Shown: positions 1 to 6,990, numbered from the stretch's first letter. The stretch is DNA of 7,888 nucleotides from Flavobacteriaceae bacterium (GCA_015488935.1 WFMU01000044.1:1-7888), one strand, 5' to 3'. Numbers and translations are program-made. The notes: generated by a model from the letters alone, not told the origin.

Positions 1-165
1 AAATTAATAACAGCAAACTATATTCGAGAATATGCTTTTGAAAATGAGCATGAATTTTTAGCAGTAATCACAGAGAATTACTTTGAAACACCAAAAGACT
101 TCCAAACAAAATTGCCAGAACTATTTTTGTTAGTAAATGATTTGTATAAGATGTACAAGTTATAA
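1..165 (+). CDS. C-terminal end of an M90 (MtfA-like) zinc-dependent peptidase, partial
   Basis: An open frame enters from the left edge and gives the last 54 residues of a protein ending in TAA at 163-165. The segment NEHEFLAVITENYFETP, followed by a Pro-Glu-Leu and a short hydrophobic/aromatic tail, matches the C-terminal pattern of the M90 family (E-x-F-A-V-x-x-E-Y-F-F-x-x-P in MtfA). In that family a glutamate in this helix is thought to act as a metal ligand beyond the HExxH motif, which would lie outside the window. E. coli MtfA is a cytosolic metallopeptidase that interacts with the glucose-regulatory repressor Mlc; whether the flavobacterial relatives share that role is unknown. The gene converges on the minus-strand phosphodiesterase gene with a 5-nt gap. 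The family call rests only on this short stretch. Confidence 0.72.
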   Translation, partial: KLITANYIREYAFENEHEFLAVITENYFETPKDFQTKLPELFLLVNDLYKMYKL

Positions 166-170
166 AAAAA

Positions 171-1313
171 CTACTCCAATTCCTCTAAAATTTCTTTAGC
201 AGATTTCCTACTTTTCCGATGGTAAAAAGCCAAAGCTAAATCTGCTCTATTGGTAAAAACACCATCAACACGATTGTGGTATTCATTTAGTTGCTTGTCC
301 GTATCAAAAGAATAAGCATGTACCATCAAACCTGCATCGTGAATTAAATCCGTCATCCATAAATCCGTAAGCTCATCGTAATTATTAGGCGCACCACTAA
401 TACTTGGACCAATGATTTCTGCATGAAACTGTTTTGCAAAAGCAATCGCTTTGGGATAACTAATCTTTACATCTTCAGGGAAATCTGCCTTCCAAAGTAA
501 AAAACACTTCGGAATATTTGGCAATTCCTTTTCTAAATTTTGAATACTTTCTGGAGAAAAAGACTGTAAAATAATGCGCTCGTTAGAATTTGCAATAGCC
601 ACTTTCCCGTTAAGGGTAGCAATTGTTTTCGGATTAGTATTAATATTCCAACCAAAAGCAGTTAATTCCTTGGCTAAAATTTGTTCCACGTTAAACTTAG
701 GATGTTTGGTCTCTACATACAAACCAGGTCTATTGCCAGTATCGTAAGGATCTTTTTCATATAAATACCTTCCAGTCCATTCTCCTGCAATAATTTCTTG
801 TACAGGTTTCCCATTTTCTTTTTTAAAGCAATACCCTTCGGCAATCATCAGTACATCTTTTAAAGTCATTATTTTAAGATCTTTAAAACCTGCTTTTGCT
901 CTATTCGTATTTTTTTTGTTAAACCAAGAACCAGCATCCAAACTACGCAGTTCTTTTAAGGTAAAATCGTTGATAGTAGGTTTAGAGATATTCGGAAAAA
1001 CAGCAGAAACATTTGTAGTTCTAAGCATATCATTATCATGAAAAGCAACCAATGCACCATCTTTGGTTAATTGCAAATCCAATTCGAGATAATCGGCACC
1101 AATATTTCTAGCCCAGCGATAAGCAATTTCGGTTTCTTCGGGAGTCCAATACGTACTACCACGATGTGCAATAACCATATTCTTTTTTAAGTTGGTAACT
1201 ATTGTTGTGTTTTCCATCTTTGTATTTTGTTTTTTAATTTCTTTTTTCTGAGGCGAATTACATCCTATTATAAGAACGCCAATAACAACCAATGTAAAGA
1301 TATTGTTTATCAT
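171..1313 (-). CDS. Lipoprotein glycerophosphodiester phosphodiesterase (GDPD family)
   Basis: This 380-residue protein is predicted to hydrolyse glycerophosphodiesters to sn-glycerol-3-phosphate and an alcohol in a metal-dependent reaction. The family residues are in order: H50-R51-G52, a PEET segment at 58-61 (usually PENT, so Asn is replaced by Glu), E77 and D79 in LELDL, H92-D93, E201 and K203 in VETKHPK, then a QSFSPES segment, HAYSFD and a C-terminal [11 protein letters not shown]. The N-terminus is a lipoprotein signal: Asn/Ile-rich hydrophobic residues 1-17 with lipobox I-I-G-C18. The residues after Cys (NSPQKKE) lack the acidic cluster of known Bacteroidota surface-export signals, so a periplasm-facing anchor is inferred. 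The lipobox supports the start at 1313 over the internal Met33. The ATG overlaps the glpT stop codon as ATGA, implying co-transcription and translational coupling. The enzyme would feed G3P to GlpT and then GlpD. Confidence 0.93.
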   Translation of the reverse strand: MINNIFTLVVIGVLIIGCNSPQKKEIKKQNTKMENTTIVTNLKKNMVIAHRGSTYWTPEETEIAYRWARNIGADYLELDLQLTKDGALVAFHDNDMLRTTNVSAVFPNISKPTINDFTLKELRSLDAGSWFNKKNTNRAKAGFKDLKIMTLKDVLMIAEGYCFKKENGKPVQEIIAGEWTGRYLYEKDPYDTGNRPGLYVETKHPKFNVEQILAKELTAFGWNINTNPKTIATLNGKVAIANSNERIILQSFSPESIQNLEKELPNIPKCFLLWKADFPEDVKISYPKAIAFAKQFHAEIIGPSISGAPNNYDELTDLWMTDLIHDAGLMVHAYSFDTDKQLNEYHNRVDGVFTNRADLALAFYHRKSRKSAKEILEELE

Positions 1314-2662
1314 AAATTTTTTTCTTTTAAAGCGTGGTGTTTATTTTCGATAATCCAAGTGTAACCAATAAATATAATGGACAGAACACAGGCAGCTATT
1401 AATAAGATAAAACCACTATCCCAACCATAAGTATCTACCAAGTACCCAATAACGATATTTGCCATAAGCGCACCACCCAAGTAACCAAATAAACCAGTAA
1501 AACCAGCAGCAGTACCAGCAGCATTCTTAGGAACTAAATCCAAAGCCTGTACACCAATTAGCATTACAGGACCATAAATTAAAAAGCCAATGGCAATTAA
1601 AGCAATATTATCTACAAGTGGATTTCCAGCTGGATTTTTCCAATAAACCACAACTGCAATTAATACCAAAATCATGTAAATGATACTTACTGGAGCACGT
1701 TTACCTTTAAACCATTTATCACTTATAATACCAGCAATTAGAGTTCCCGGAATACCTGCCCATTCGTATAAAAAATATGCCCAACCAGATTCTTTTAACG
1801 AAAAACCTTTTACTTCTTTTAAGTAAGTTGGAGCCCAATCTAAAACGCCATAACGTACCAAATAAACAAATATATTGGCAATGGCAATAAACCACAAAAG
1901 TTTGTTATTTAAAACATATTTTACAAAAATATCTCTAGCAGAAATTTTGGCATTTTGGTCCACACCTTCAATTGCTTCTGGATAATCATTTTTGTATTCC
2001 TCTATGGTTGGTAAACCAACAGCAGTAGGTCTATCTCTTAGCATTAAGTAAATAAAAACCGCAATAAAAATAGCAAACATACCAGGTACGTAGAATTTAG
2101 CATGCCAATCGTTAAATTTAGCTATGGCATAAATAGCAATAGGACCAGTTATTCCAGCGCCAACATTATGTGCAGTATTCCAGATGGACATTTTAGTACC
2201 TCTTTCTTTAATGGAAAACCATTGTACCATAATGCGTCCACTCGGAGGCCAACCCATCCCTTGAAACCATCCGTTAAGCAAAAGCAAAACAAACATCACC
2301 ATTACAGATGAGGTTGCAAAAGGAAAAAATCCCATGGTAAGCATTATCAATCCAGAAAGAAATAAACCAATAGCCATAAACCTACGTGCATCACTTCTGT
2401 CCGAAACATTTCCCATTAAAAATTTACTCAAACCATAGGCAATAGAAACACCAGAAAGCGCAAAACCCAATTCCAATTTGGTAAAACCTTTATCAATTAA
2501 GTCAGGTATTACCAAAGAAAAGTTTTTTCTAACCAAGTAATAACCAGCATAACCAATAAAAATACCAGCAAATACTTGCCAGCGCATATTGCGGTAAGTT
2601 GTATCTATTTTTTCTTTAGCAATAGTTTTTTTATCTTCAGGTTGTTTTAAAAAATTAATCAT
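1310..2662 (-). CDS. glpT: Glycerol-3-phosphate:phosphate antiporter GlpT (MFS, organophosphate family)
   Basis: The 450-residue protein is an inner-membrane major facilitator that exchanges external G3P for internal phosphate. Similarity to E. coli GlpT is evident along the whole length: the N-terminal [28 protein letters not shown], the MFS signature [26 protein letters not shown], the cytoplasmic loop [46 protein letters not shown] and [19 protein letters not shown]. The phosphate-binding arginines are kept at R45 and R270 (R45 and R269 in E. coli), as are K80 and H165. Twelve membrane segments are expected from the pattern. The N-terminal match to GlpT favours G3P over hexose phosphates or phosphoglycerate (UhpT, PgtP). 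The gene lies 145 nt after glpD with its own promoter-like box, and overlaps the downstream phosphodiesterase gene by 4 nt. Confidence 0.95.
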   Translation of the reverse strand: MINFLKQPEDKKTIAKEKIDTTYRNMRWQVFAGIFIGYAGYYLVRKNFSLVIPDLIDKGFTKLELGFALSGVSIAYGLSKFLMGNVSDRSDARRFMAIGLFLSGLIMLTMGFFPFATSSVMVMFVLLLLNGWFQGMGWPPSGRIMVQWFSIKERGTKMSIWNTAHNVGAGITGPIAIYAIAKFNDWHAKFYVPGMFAIFIAVFIYLMLRDRPTAVGLPTIEEYKNDYPEAIEGVDQNAKISARDIFVKYVLNNKLLWFIAIANIFVYLVRYGVLDWAPTYLKEVKGFSLKESGWAYFLYEWAGIPGTLIAGIISDKWFKGKRAPVSIIYMILVLIAVVVYWKNPAGNPLVDNIALIAIGFLIYGPVMLIGVQALDLVPKNAAGTAAGFTGLFGYLGGALMANIVIGYLVDTYGWDSGFILLIAACVLSIIFIGYTWIIENKHHALKEKNL

Positions 2663-2711
2663 ATTATTTTAAGTTATGGTATCGTTATCTCATTTTAATT
2701 TTCAGCAAAGT

Positions 2712-2719
2712 CAAATATA
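2712..2719 (-). promoter_or_regulatory. Predicted -7 promoter box for glpT-phosphodiesterase
   Basis: The minus strand reads TATATTTG, a perfect match to the Bacteroidota sigma factor consensus TAnnTTTG, about 50 nt before the glpT start. Transcription would begin near 2705, giving a leader of roughly 40 nt. The expected TTG at -33 is not clear. The box suggests that glpT and the phosphodiesterase can be expressed separately from glpD. Confidence 0.5.
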
Positions 2720-2807
2720 AACATTTTGAGGGCAGCAGATAAATTCCGATGCTAATAATTATTCCTTTATACCCAAATTTTTACAACGATTTTTTGTGTA
2801 AATCATT

Positions 2808-4370
2808 TTATTCCAACAAATACCCTTTTGCCAATTTGGTATATGCAGCAATTTGCTCCTTTTCCCAATCCGAATTATAGCCTAATTCTTCTGCCATAAT
2901 TTGAGCAACTACAGGAGCCATTTTAATACTTTCTTTGGCATCGAGGAGTAAAGCTCTGGTTCTGCGCGATAAAAAATCTTCCACTTTTCGAGCATATTCG
3001 TATTTTACAGCCCAAACTACTTGTGCTTTGTTAATTTTTAAATCCTCGCTAATCCAATCGCCAAGTATAGGTTTTTTTTGGATGAGGTTTTCTATTAACG
3101 CCAAATCCGAGCCATAGAAATACAACGGATTATCATGCGAAATCACTTTTTTTGAACCGTGAATAGCAAAAGTTTCGGATTTACTATCTTTTTTAGGTAA
3201 TTTTGCCAATCGTGCAACCTTGTTAATTGCATCTTCGCCCATTTCACGATACGTAGTCCATTTTCCGCCAAAAATAGAAACCAATCCAGATTTAGATTTA
3301 ATAATTTTATGCTTTCGCGAAATTTCTTTTGTCTTACCATTTGCATTTTTTTTCGGAGCAGCCAATGGTCTAAGACCAGCAAACACACTTTTAACATCAG
3401 CTCTTGTAGGTTTCTTTTCGAGGTATCTACCAGCAGTTTCTAAAATAAAATTCACTTCGTTGTTAGTAGCTCTTGGCTCAATAGAAGCGTCTTCTTTTGG
3501 AACGTCTGTTGTCCCAACAATTACTTTATTATGCCACGGAACTGCAAACAAAACACGACCATCTCTAGTTTTAGGAATCATTAATGCGTAATCGGATTGT
3601 AAAAATTTTTTATCCAGCATAATGTGCACACCTTGACTTGGTTTTACGTATTTTCTGGCATTCGGATTGTCTTTTTTAATCATGCTATCTACAAAAACAC
3701 CAGTTGCGTTTAGTATAATTTTTGCTTTTAGCGTATAATTTTCCTTACTTTCTTGATTTTGTACTAAAACACCTGTTATTTTTCCGTTTTCTTTTGTAAA
3801 ATTGGTTACTTGCATATAGTTTAATGCCGTACCGCCATTTTCAATAATAGTTTGTACTAGGTTAATGCCTAATCTAGAATCATCAAACTGACCATCGTGG
3901 TATTGAATACTTCCGCGAAGTTTTTCTTTTTTTAGTGTTGGTATTTTTTCGAGTGTTTTTTTTCTAGAATACGGAACTGATTTTCCAAATCGAAATTTTC
4001 CAGAAAGTAAATCGTAAATGGTTAATCCAAAAGTATAAAAAGGCTTGTACCACCATGTATATGACGGAATTAAAAACGATTTATTAGAAACCAAGTGTGG
4101 TGCATTTTTTAGTAAAAGACCTCTTTCTTTTAAGGCTTCTAAAACTAAAGCAATATCGCCTTGCGCCAAATACCGAACGCCGCCATGTACCAGTTTTGTA
4201 CTTCTACTCGAAGTACCAATAGTATAATCGTATTGTTCTAGTAATAAGGTTTTGTAACCTCTTGTAGTTGCTTCTAGCGCAGCACCTAAACCAGTTGCGC
4301 CACCACCAATAATAATAACATCCCAAAGGATATCTTCTTTTACTTCATATAGTAATTCTTCTCTTGTCAT
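2808..4370 (-). CDS. glpD: Aerobic glycerol-3-phosphate dehydrogenase GlpD (FAD, quinone-linked)
   Basis: The 520-residue flavoprotein oxidises sn-glycerol-3-phosphate to dihydroxyacetone phosphate at the inner face of the cytoplasmic membrane and passes electrons to quinone. The N-terminal Rossmann FAD motif is G22-G-G24-A-T-G27, with acidic E45 at the end of strand 2. It is followed by the family's SSRSTKLVHGGVRYL at 54-68, DGQFDDSRL at 159-167, NATG at 221-224, VPWHNKVIVGTTDV, AGLRPL with R334, and FGGKWTTYREM at 367-377. The C-terminal 125 residues form the helical DAO_C domain typical of GlpD. E. coli GlpD is 501 residues, so the length fits; the N-terminus carries about 12 extra residues before the FAD motif. 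ATG at 4370 is the first Met in frame and is preceded by an A-rich stretch rather than a Shine-Dalgarno. The gene follows the dehydrogenase gene by 74 nt and precedes glpT. Confidence 0.95.
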   Translation of the reverse strand: MTREELLYEVKEDILWDVIIIGGGATGLGAALEATTRGYKTLLLEQYDYTIGTSSRSTKLVHGGVRYLAQGDIALVLEALKERGLLLKNAPHLVSNKSFLIPSYTWWYKPFYTFGLTIYDLLSGKFRFGKSVPYSRKKTLEKIPTLKKEKLRGSIQYHDGQFDDSRLGINLVQTIIENGGTALNYMQVTNFTKENGKITGVLVQNQESKENYTLKAKIILNATGVFVDSMIKKDNPNARKYVKPSQGVHIMLDKKFLQSDYALMIPKTRDGRVLFAVPWHNKVIVGTTDVPKEDASIEPRATNNEVNFILETAGRYLEKKPTRADVKSVFAGLRPLAAPKKNANGKTKEISRKHKIIKSKSGLVSIFGGKWTTYREMGEDAINKVARLAKLPKKDSKSETFAIHGSKKVISHDNPLYFYGSDLALIENLIQKKPILGDWISEDLKINKAQVVWAVKYEYARKVEDFLSRRTRALLLDAKESIKMAPVVAQIMAEELGYNSDWEKEQIAAYTKLAKGYLLE

Positions 4371-4397
4371 AAGACTTTTCTTTTTCTTTTAGTAGTA

Positions 4398-4405
4398 TAA
4401 AGGTA
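4398..4405 (-). promoter_or_regulatory. Possible -7 box upstream of glpD
   Basis: On the minus strand the sequence TACCTTTA matches the Bacteroidota consensus TAnnTTTG at five of its six fixed positions and lies about 28 nt before the glpD start. No clear TTG -33 element is found at the expected distance. The left arm of an inverted repeat (4404-4412) touches the box. The glpD gene may equally be read through from the dehydrogenase gene 74 nt upstream. Confidence 0.25.
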
Positions 4406-4444
4406 GTTTAATTTACACGTATTATTCTTAAAAAGGCGATTAAA

Positions 4445-5395
4445 CTATTTGTTTATTGTTTTACTAAACGCAATAATTTTATCTAATATTGTTTTTGCTA
4501 ATTTGTATTTAGATTCTACTGTCCAACCAGCAACATGTGGCGATAAAATTACTTTTTCAGACTGAATTAAATACTTAAAAGCTTCTGGTAAATTATTATC
4601 GGTAAAGAAATGCTCAAAAGATAGTTTTTCGTATTCCAAAACATCCAAACAAGCACCTAATATTTTTTCTCCTTTTAGGGCATCTACCAAATCGTTGGTT
4701 ACAATGGCAGTTCCTCTTGCCGTATTTATAATGTAAAATGCTTTTTTAAACTGCTGTATAAAGTTAGCATTTATCATTTTGTTTGTTAAAGGCGTGTGTG
4801 GTGTATGTAAGCTCAAAACATCTGTTTTTTCAAAAAGTTCTTTTAAACTTACTTGCTTGGCATTTGCATCGCCAACATTTGCTTTTATATCGTAGCAGAT
4901 AACTTCCACATCAAATCCTTTTAATTTTTTGGCAAATGCTTTTCCCATATTTCCATAGCCAATAATACCTACGGTTCTACCTTCTAGTTCTATACCTCGA
5001 TTTGCTTCTCGCAACCATTTTCCTTCACGGATTTCTCTGTCTGCCTTGCGCAAATTATTAAATAACGACAAAAGCATTCCCAAAGCATGTTCTCCAACGG
5101 CATTTCTATTTCCTTCAGGAGCAGAAATCAAGTGAATATTTTTGCTTTTTGCATACGGAATAGCAATACTTTCTAATCCAGCACCAACACGTGCAATAAA
5201 TTTTAGATTGGTGGCTTTATCTATAAATTGTTGGTCTATTTTGTAGCGACTTCGAATGATAATTCCTTCGTAATTCGCAATTTTAGCTTCGGTTTCTTGC
5301 TTGTTGGATGTTATATCTTCATCGCAAATAAAACCTTCTGCTTCGAGTCCTTTTTTTAATATTGGATGGTTGTTGTCTGCTAGTAGTATTTTCAT
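4445..5395 (-). CDS. D-2-hydroxyacid dehydrogenase, short phosphoglycerate-dehydrogenase-like (SerA-type, no ACT domain)
   Basis: The predicted 316-residue enzyme belongs to the NAD-dependent D-2-hydroxyacid dehydrogenase family. The NAD fold has G146-Y-G148-N-M-G151 and D169 at the end of the next strand. The catalytic triad is visible as R227 (NTARGTA), E256 (DVLEYEK, 29 residues after the Arg as in SerA) and H287 (SPHVAGWT). The ARVGAGLESI segment near residue 70 fits 3-phosphoglycerate dehydrogenases, but the protein stops about 30 residues after His and lacks the ACT regulatory domain of E. coli SerA (410 residues). A longer segment between E256 and H287 is an insertion relative to SerA. 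The substrate could be 3-phosphoglycerate, hydroxypyruvate or another 2-keto acid. I place the start at 5395, where family similarity begins (MKILLADNN). An in-frame ATG at 5500 would add 35 Ser/Pro/Phe-rich residues encoded by a purine-rich tract and is not credible. Confidence 0.86.
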   Translation of the reverse strand: MKILLADNNHPILKKGLEAEGFICDEDITSNKQETEAKIANYEGIIIRSRYKIDQQFIDKATNLKFIARVGAGLESIAIPYAKSKNIHLISAPEGNRNAVGEHALGMLLSLFNNLRKADREIREGKWLREANRGIELEGRTVGIIGYGNMGKAFAKKLKGFDVEVICYDIKANVGDANAKQVSLKELFEKTDVLSLHTPHTPLTNKMINANFIQQFKKAFYIINTARGTAIVTNDLVDALKGEKILGACLDVLEYEKLSFEHFFTDNNLPEAFKYLIQSEKVILSPHVAGWTVESKYKLAKTILDKIIAFSKTINK

Positions 5396-5420
5396 TTGGT
5401 AAAAATAGGAATTTAGTGGG

Positions 5421-5522
5421 TAAAAGAGAAAAGAAGCAGGAGAAAAGAGGCAAGATATTGGAGGAGAGGAAGGAATAGAGAGAAGAGATGCAAGAAACAA
5501 GACGCAAGAGGTAGGGGTAAGG
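5421..5522 (+). repeat. Purine-rich low-complexity tract with degenerate GCAAGA units
   Basis: About 100 nt of the plus strand are almost entirely A and G, with scattered C and T. The words GCAAGA, ACAAGA and GAAGCAGG recur, as in GAGGCAAGA, GATGCAAGA, AACAAGACG and GCAAGAGG. The minus strand is polypyrimidine and would form the untranslated leader of the dehydrogenase gene if transcription starts upstream of it. The translated product of the tract has no resemblance to a protein domain. Confidence 0.75.
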
Positions 5523-5624
5523 TTGCTCTATTGAACATGTTTTGTAGAATAATTCTCAGTATAAAGTTTGTTCTTTAGGTCATAAATTTTATTTATCTCG
5601 AAATTTTGGGAAGTGTTGCAATTT

Positions 5625-5632
5625 TACTTTTG
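5625..5632 (+). promoter_or_regulatory. Possible distal promoter for the DUF1028 gene
   Basis: The sequence TACTTTTG is a perfect TAnnTTTG match. TTTTG at 5604-5608 lies 16 nt upstream, just short of the usual 17-23 nt spacing to a TTG -33 element. It would give a leader of about 150 nt before the start at 5790. Confidence 0.3.
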
Positions 5633-5753
5633 TAGGTCAAATTGTTACATTGTCTGATAAAAAATGATAAAGCCTAATGAAATAAAGAGATAATGCCGTA
5701 TTTATAAAATGACATCTTGTGTCTTTAGCCAAACAATAATGATTAATTATGCT

Positions 5754-5761
5754 TATATTTG
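5754..5761 (+). promoter_or_regulatory. Predicted proximal -7 promoter box for the DUF1028 gene
   Basis: The sequence TATATTTG matches TAnnTTTG perfectly, with transcription expected near 5767, about 22 nt before the ATG at 5790. If used, the transcript would not contain the upstream in-frame ATGs at 5709 and 5739, which supports the signal-peptide start. No TTG -33 element is seen at the usual distance. Confidence 0.5.
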
Positions 5762-5789
5762 GCTTATCACTATTTTTATTCGAATTAAA

Positions 5790-6770
5790 ATGAAAAAATT
5801 TCTTATTCCTTTAGCATTTATTATGGTACAATCTGCATTCAGTCAAGTTTATAAAAAATCAGAGCCTTTAGCACATACTTTTTCTATTGTAGCGCGAGAT
5901 TCGGTTACTGGCGATATGGGCGTTGCAGTACAATCGCATTGGTTTAGTGTAGGAACGAGTGTTATTTACGGAAAAGCAGGTGTTGGAGTAGTGGCAACAC
6001 AATCGTTTATAAATCCGAGTTATGGACCTAAAGGTTTGGCTTTAATGGCGCAAGGTTTATCGCCAAAACAAGCATTAACAGCACTTTTAGAAAATGATAA
6101 AGGTGAGGCTGTTCGACAAGTAGCCATGCTTAATGCAAAAGGTGAATCTGCGGTGCATACTGGTAGTTTGTGTATTGAAGCTGCTGGTCACCGTCAAGGA
6201 AAAAACTTTTCGGTTCAGGCAAATTTAATGTTAAATAATACGGTTTGGGATGCTATGGCAACTGCTTTTGAAACAACAAAAGGTACACTTGCAGAGCGAA
6301 TTATGGCTGCTCTAAAAGCGGCACAAAAGGAAAAAGGGGATATGCGTGGTATGCAATCTGCCGCTATTTTAATTGTTAAAGCAAAGTCCACTGGCGATTC
6401 TTGGCGCGATGTAATTATGGATTTACGTGTGGATGATTCTAAACAGCCTTTAGTGGAATTGGAGCGTTTAATGCAAGTACACAAAGCCTATGAATATATG
6501 AACAATGGAGATTTGGCGATGGAAGATGGAAATTCTGCCGAAGCAGAACGTTTTTATTTGGAAGCACAAAAATTATTTCCAGAGAATTTAGAAATGAAAT
6601 TTTGGTATGCTGTTAACTTACTAAATAATAAAGAGTTTAAAAAGGCAAAACCAATTTTGCGTTCCATTTTTAAAAAAGATAAAAATTGGCAATTGCTACT
6701 ACCGCGATTGGCAAAGAGTAAATTGCTTTTGATTTCGGAAAAACAACTTAAAAAAGTGATGGATTTGTAA
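5790..6770 (+). CDS. Exported DUF1028 (Ntn-hydrolase-like) protein with TPR-like C-terminus
   Basis: The 326-residue protein begins with a signal peptide (MKKFLIPLAFIMVQSAFSQ), probably cleaved at or next to Gln19, so it should act in the periplasm or outside the cell. Residues 28-220 match DUF1028: HTFSIVARD at 29-37, VAVQSHWFSVG at 45-55, ATQSFINPSYGPKGL at 69-83, HTGSLC at 123-128, GHRQGKNFSVQANLM at 133-147, GDMRGMQSAAILIV at 183-196 and DLRVDD at 211-216. Pfam groups this family with Ntn hydrolases, but its substrate is not established. Residues 230-300 resemble two TPR helix pairs (HKAYEYMNNGDLAMEDG, EAERFYLEAQKLFPEN, then a second pair), suggesting a protein-contact tail. ATG at 5790 is chosen over 5709 and 5739 because it places the signal peptide at the N-terminus. 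The gene stands alone and diverges from the dehydrogenase gene. Confidence 0.9.
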   Translation: MKKFLIPLAFIMVQSAFSQVYKKSEPLAHTFSIVARDSVTGDMGVAVQSHWFSVGTSVIYGKAGVGVVATQSFINPSYGPKGLALMAQGLSPKQALTALLENDKGEAVRQVAMLNAKGESAVHTGSLCIEAAGHRQGKNFSVQANLMLNNTVWDAMATAFETTKGTLAERIMAALKAAQKEKGDMRGMQSAAILIVKAKSTGDSWRDVIMDLRVDDSKQPLVELERLMQVHKAYEYMNNGDLAMEDGNSAEAERFYLEAQKLFPENLEMKFWYAVNLLNNKEFKKAKPILRSIFKKDKNWQLLLPRLAKSKLLLISEKQLKKVMDL

Positions 6771-6821
6771 AATACTAATCAAAGAACTCAAAAACAGAAA
6801 ATAATTGTAATTTTTTTAAGA

Positions 6822-6850
6822 GTAAAGTTGTTTTACCAAAACAGCTTTAC
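6822..6850. repeat. Long stem-loop downstream of the DUF1028 gene
   Basis: GTAAAGTTGTTTT (6822-6834) pairs with AAAACAGCTTTAC (6838-6850) over 13 bp, with one G-T wobble and a 3-nt loop ACC. It starts 51 nt after the DUF1028 stop. No T tract follows on either strand, so it is not a standard intrinsic terminator. It could protect the 3' end of the mRNA or act as a weak terminator. Confidence 0.75.
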
Positions 6851-6872
6851 CTAAAACAGTTTTACCTAAACT
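6831..6872 (+). repeat. Tandem 14-15-nt imperfect repeat, about three units
   Basis: The units TTTTACCAAAACAGC (6831-6845), TTTACCTAAAACAG (6846-6859) and TTTTACCTAAACT (6860-6872) follow each other directly. The first unit and the start of the second overlap the stem-loop at 6822-6850, so slippage-type duplication may have built the hairpin. Confidence 0.65.
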
Positions 6873-6912
6873 TCCCTAATTAGTGTTAACCGTTTTTTAT
6901 TAATTCATAATT
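6868..6912 (+). repeat. 45-nt direct repeat, copy 1
   Basis: This copy matches positions 6991-7035 at 40 of 45 bases. The identical cores are TAGTGTTAACC and TAATTCATAATT. The spacing between copies is 123 nt. Confidence 0.85.
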
Positions 6913-6916
6913 CAAT

Positions 6917-6930
6917 CCCGAGACATCGGG
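6917..6930. repeat. Small GC-rich hairpin 1
   Basis: CCCGA (6917-6921) and TCGGG (6926-6930) form a 5-bp stem around GACA. Hairpins with CCCGA/TCGGG arms are common spacer elements in Flavobacteriaceae. It is followed by CAAAA after one more G (GGGGCAAAA at 6928-6936). Confidence 0.65.
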
Positions 6931-6947
6931 GCAAAACCCAAATTTAA

Positions 6948-6963
6948 CCCCGAAATTTTGGGG
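6948..6963. repeat. Small GC-rich hairpin 2
   Basis: CCCCGAAATTTTGGGG is a 16-nt near-palindrome with one G-T wobble. It is followed by CAAAA, giving GGGGCAAAA at 6960-6968, exactly 32 nt after the same word at hairpin 1. Confidence 0.65.
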
Positions 6964-6990
6964 CAAAATTCAACATTCATAACTCATATT

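Larger units (their letters stand above)
5396..5789. other. Divergent intergenic region between the dehydrogenase and DUF1028 genes
   Basis: No credible gene is seen in these 394 nt. The part nearest the dehydrogenase is a purine-rich tract (5421-5522). The middle has an 11-nt palindrome AGAATAATTCT at 5546-5556. The right part carries two plus-strand TAnnTTTG boxes (5625-5632 and 5754-5761). No comparable minus-strand box was found for the dehydrogenase gene. Confidence 0.6.

Noticed and set aside
2780..2802. TTTACA/TGTAAA inverted repeat downstream of glpD as a terminator
   Set aside because: The stem has 6 AT-rich base pairs with an 11-nt loop, and in the glpD direction it is followed by A residues, not T.
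3143..3591. Long open frames on both strands inside glpD
   Set aside because: They lie entirely within a clearly conserved glpD frame and their translations look like no known domain.
5396..5500. N-terminal extension of the dehydrogenase to an ATG at 5500, giving 351 residues
   Set aside because: The extra 35 residues come from the purine-rich tract, are Ser/Pro/Phe-rich and have no family counterpart; similarity begins at the Met encoded at 5395.
5709..5789. Start of the DUF1028 gene at ATG 5709 or 5739
   Set aside because: The signal peptide begins at 5790, and a perfect -7 box at 5754-5761 would start the transcript downstream of both ATGs.
6215..6484. 89-codon minus-strand open frame inside the DUF1028 gene
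   Set aside because: It is an antisense shadow of a well-conserved coding frame, with no protein-like features.
6798..6818. AT-only hairpin before a T7 run after the DUF1028 gene as a terminator
   Set aside because: The stem has no G-C pairs and would be too weak; chance is likely in such AT-rich sequence.
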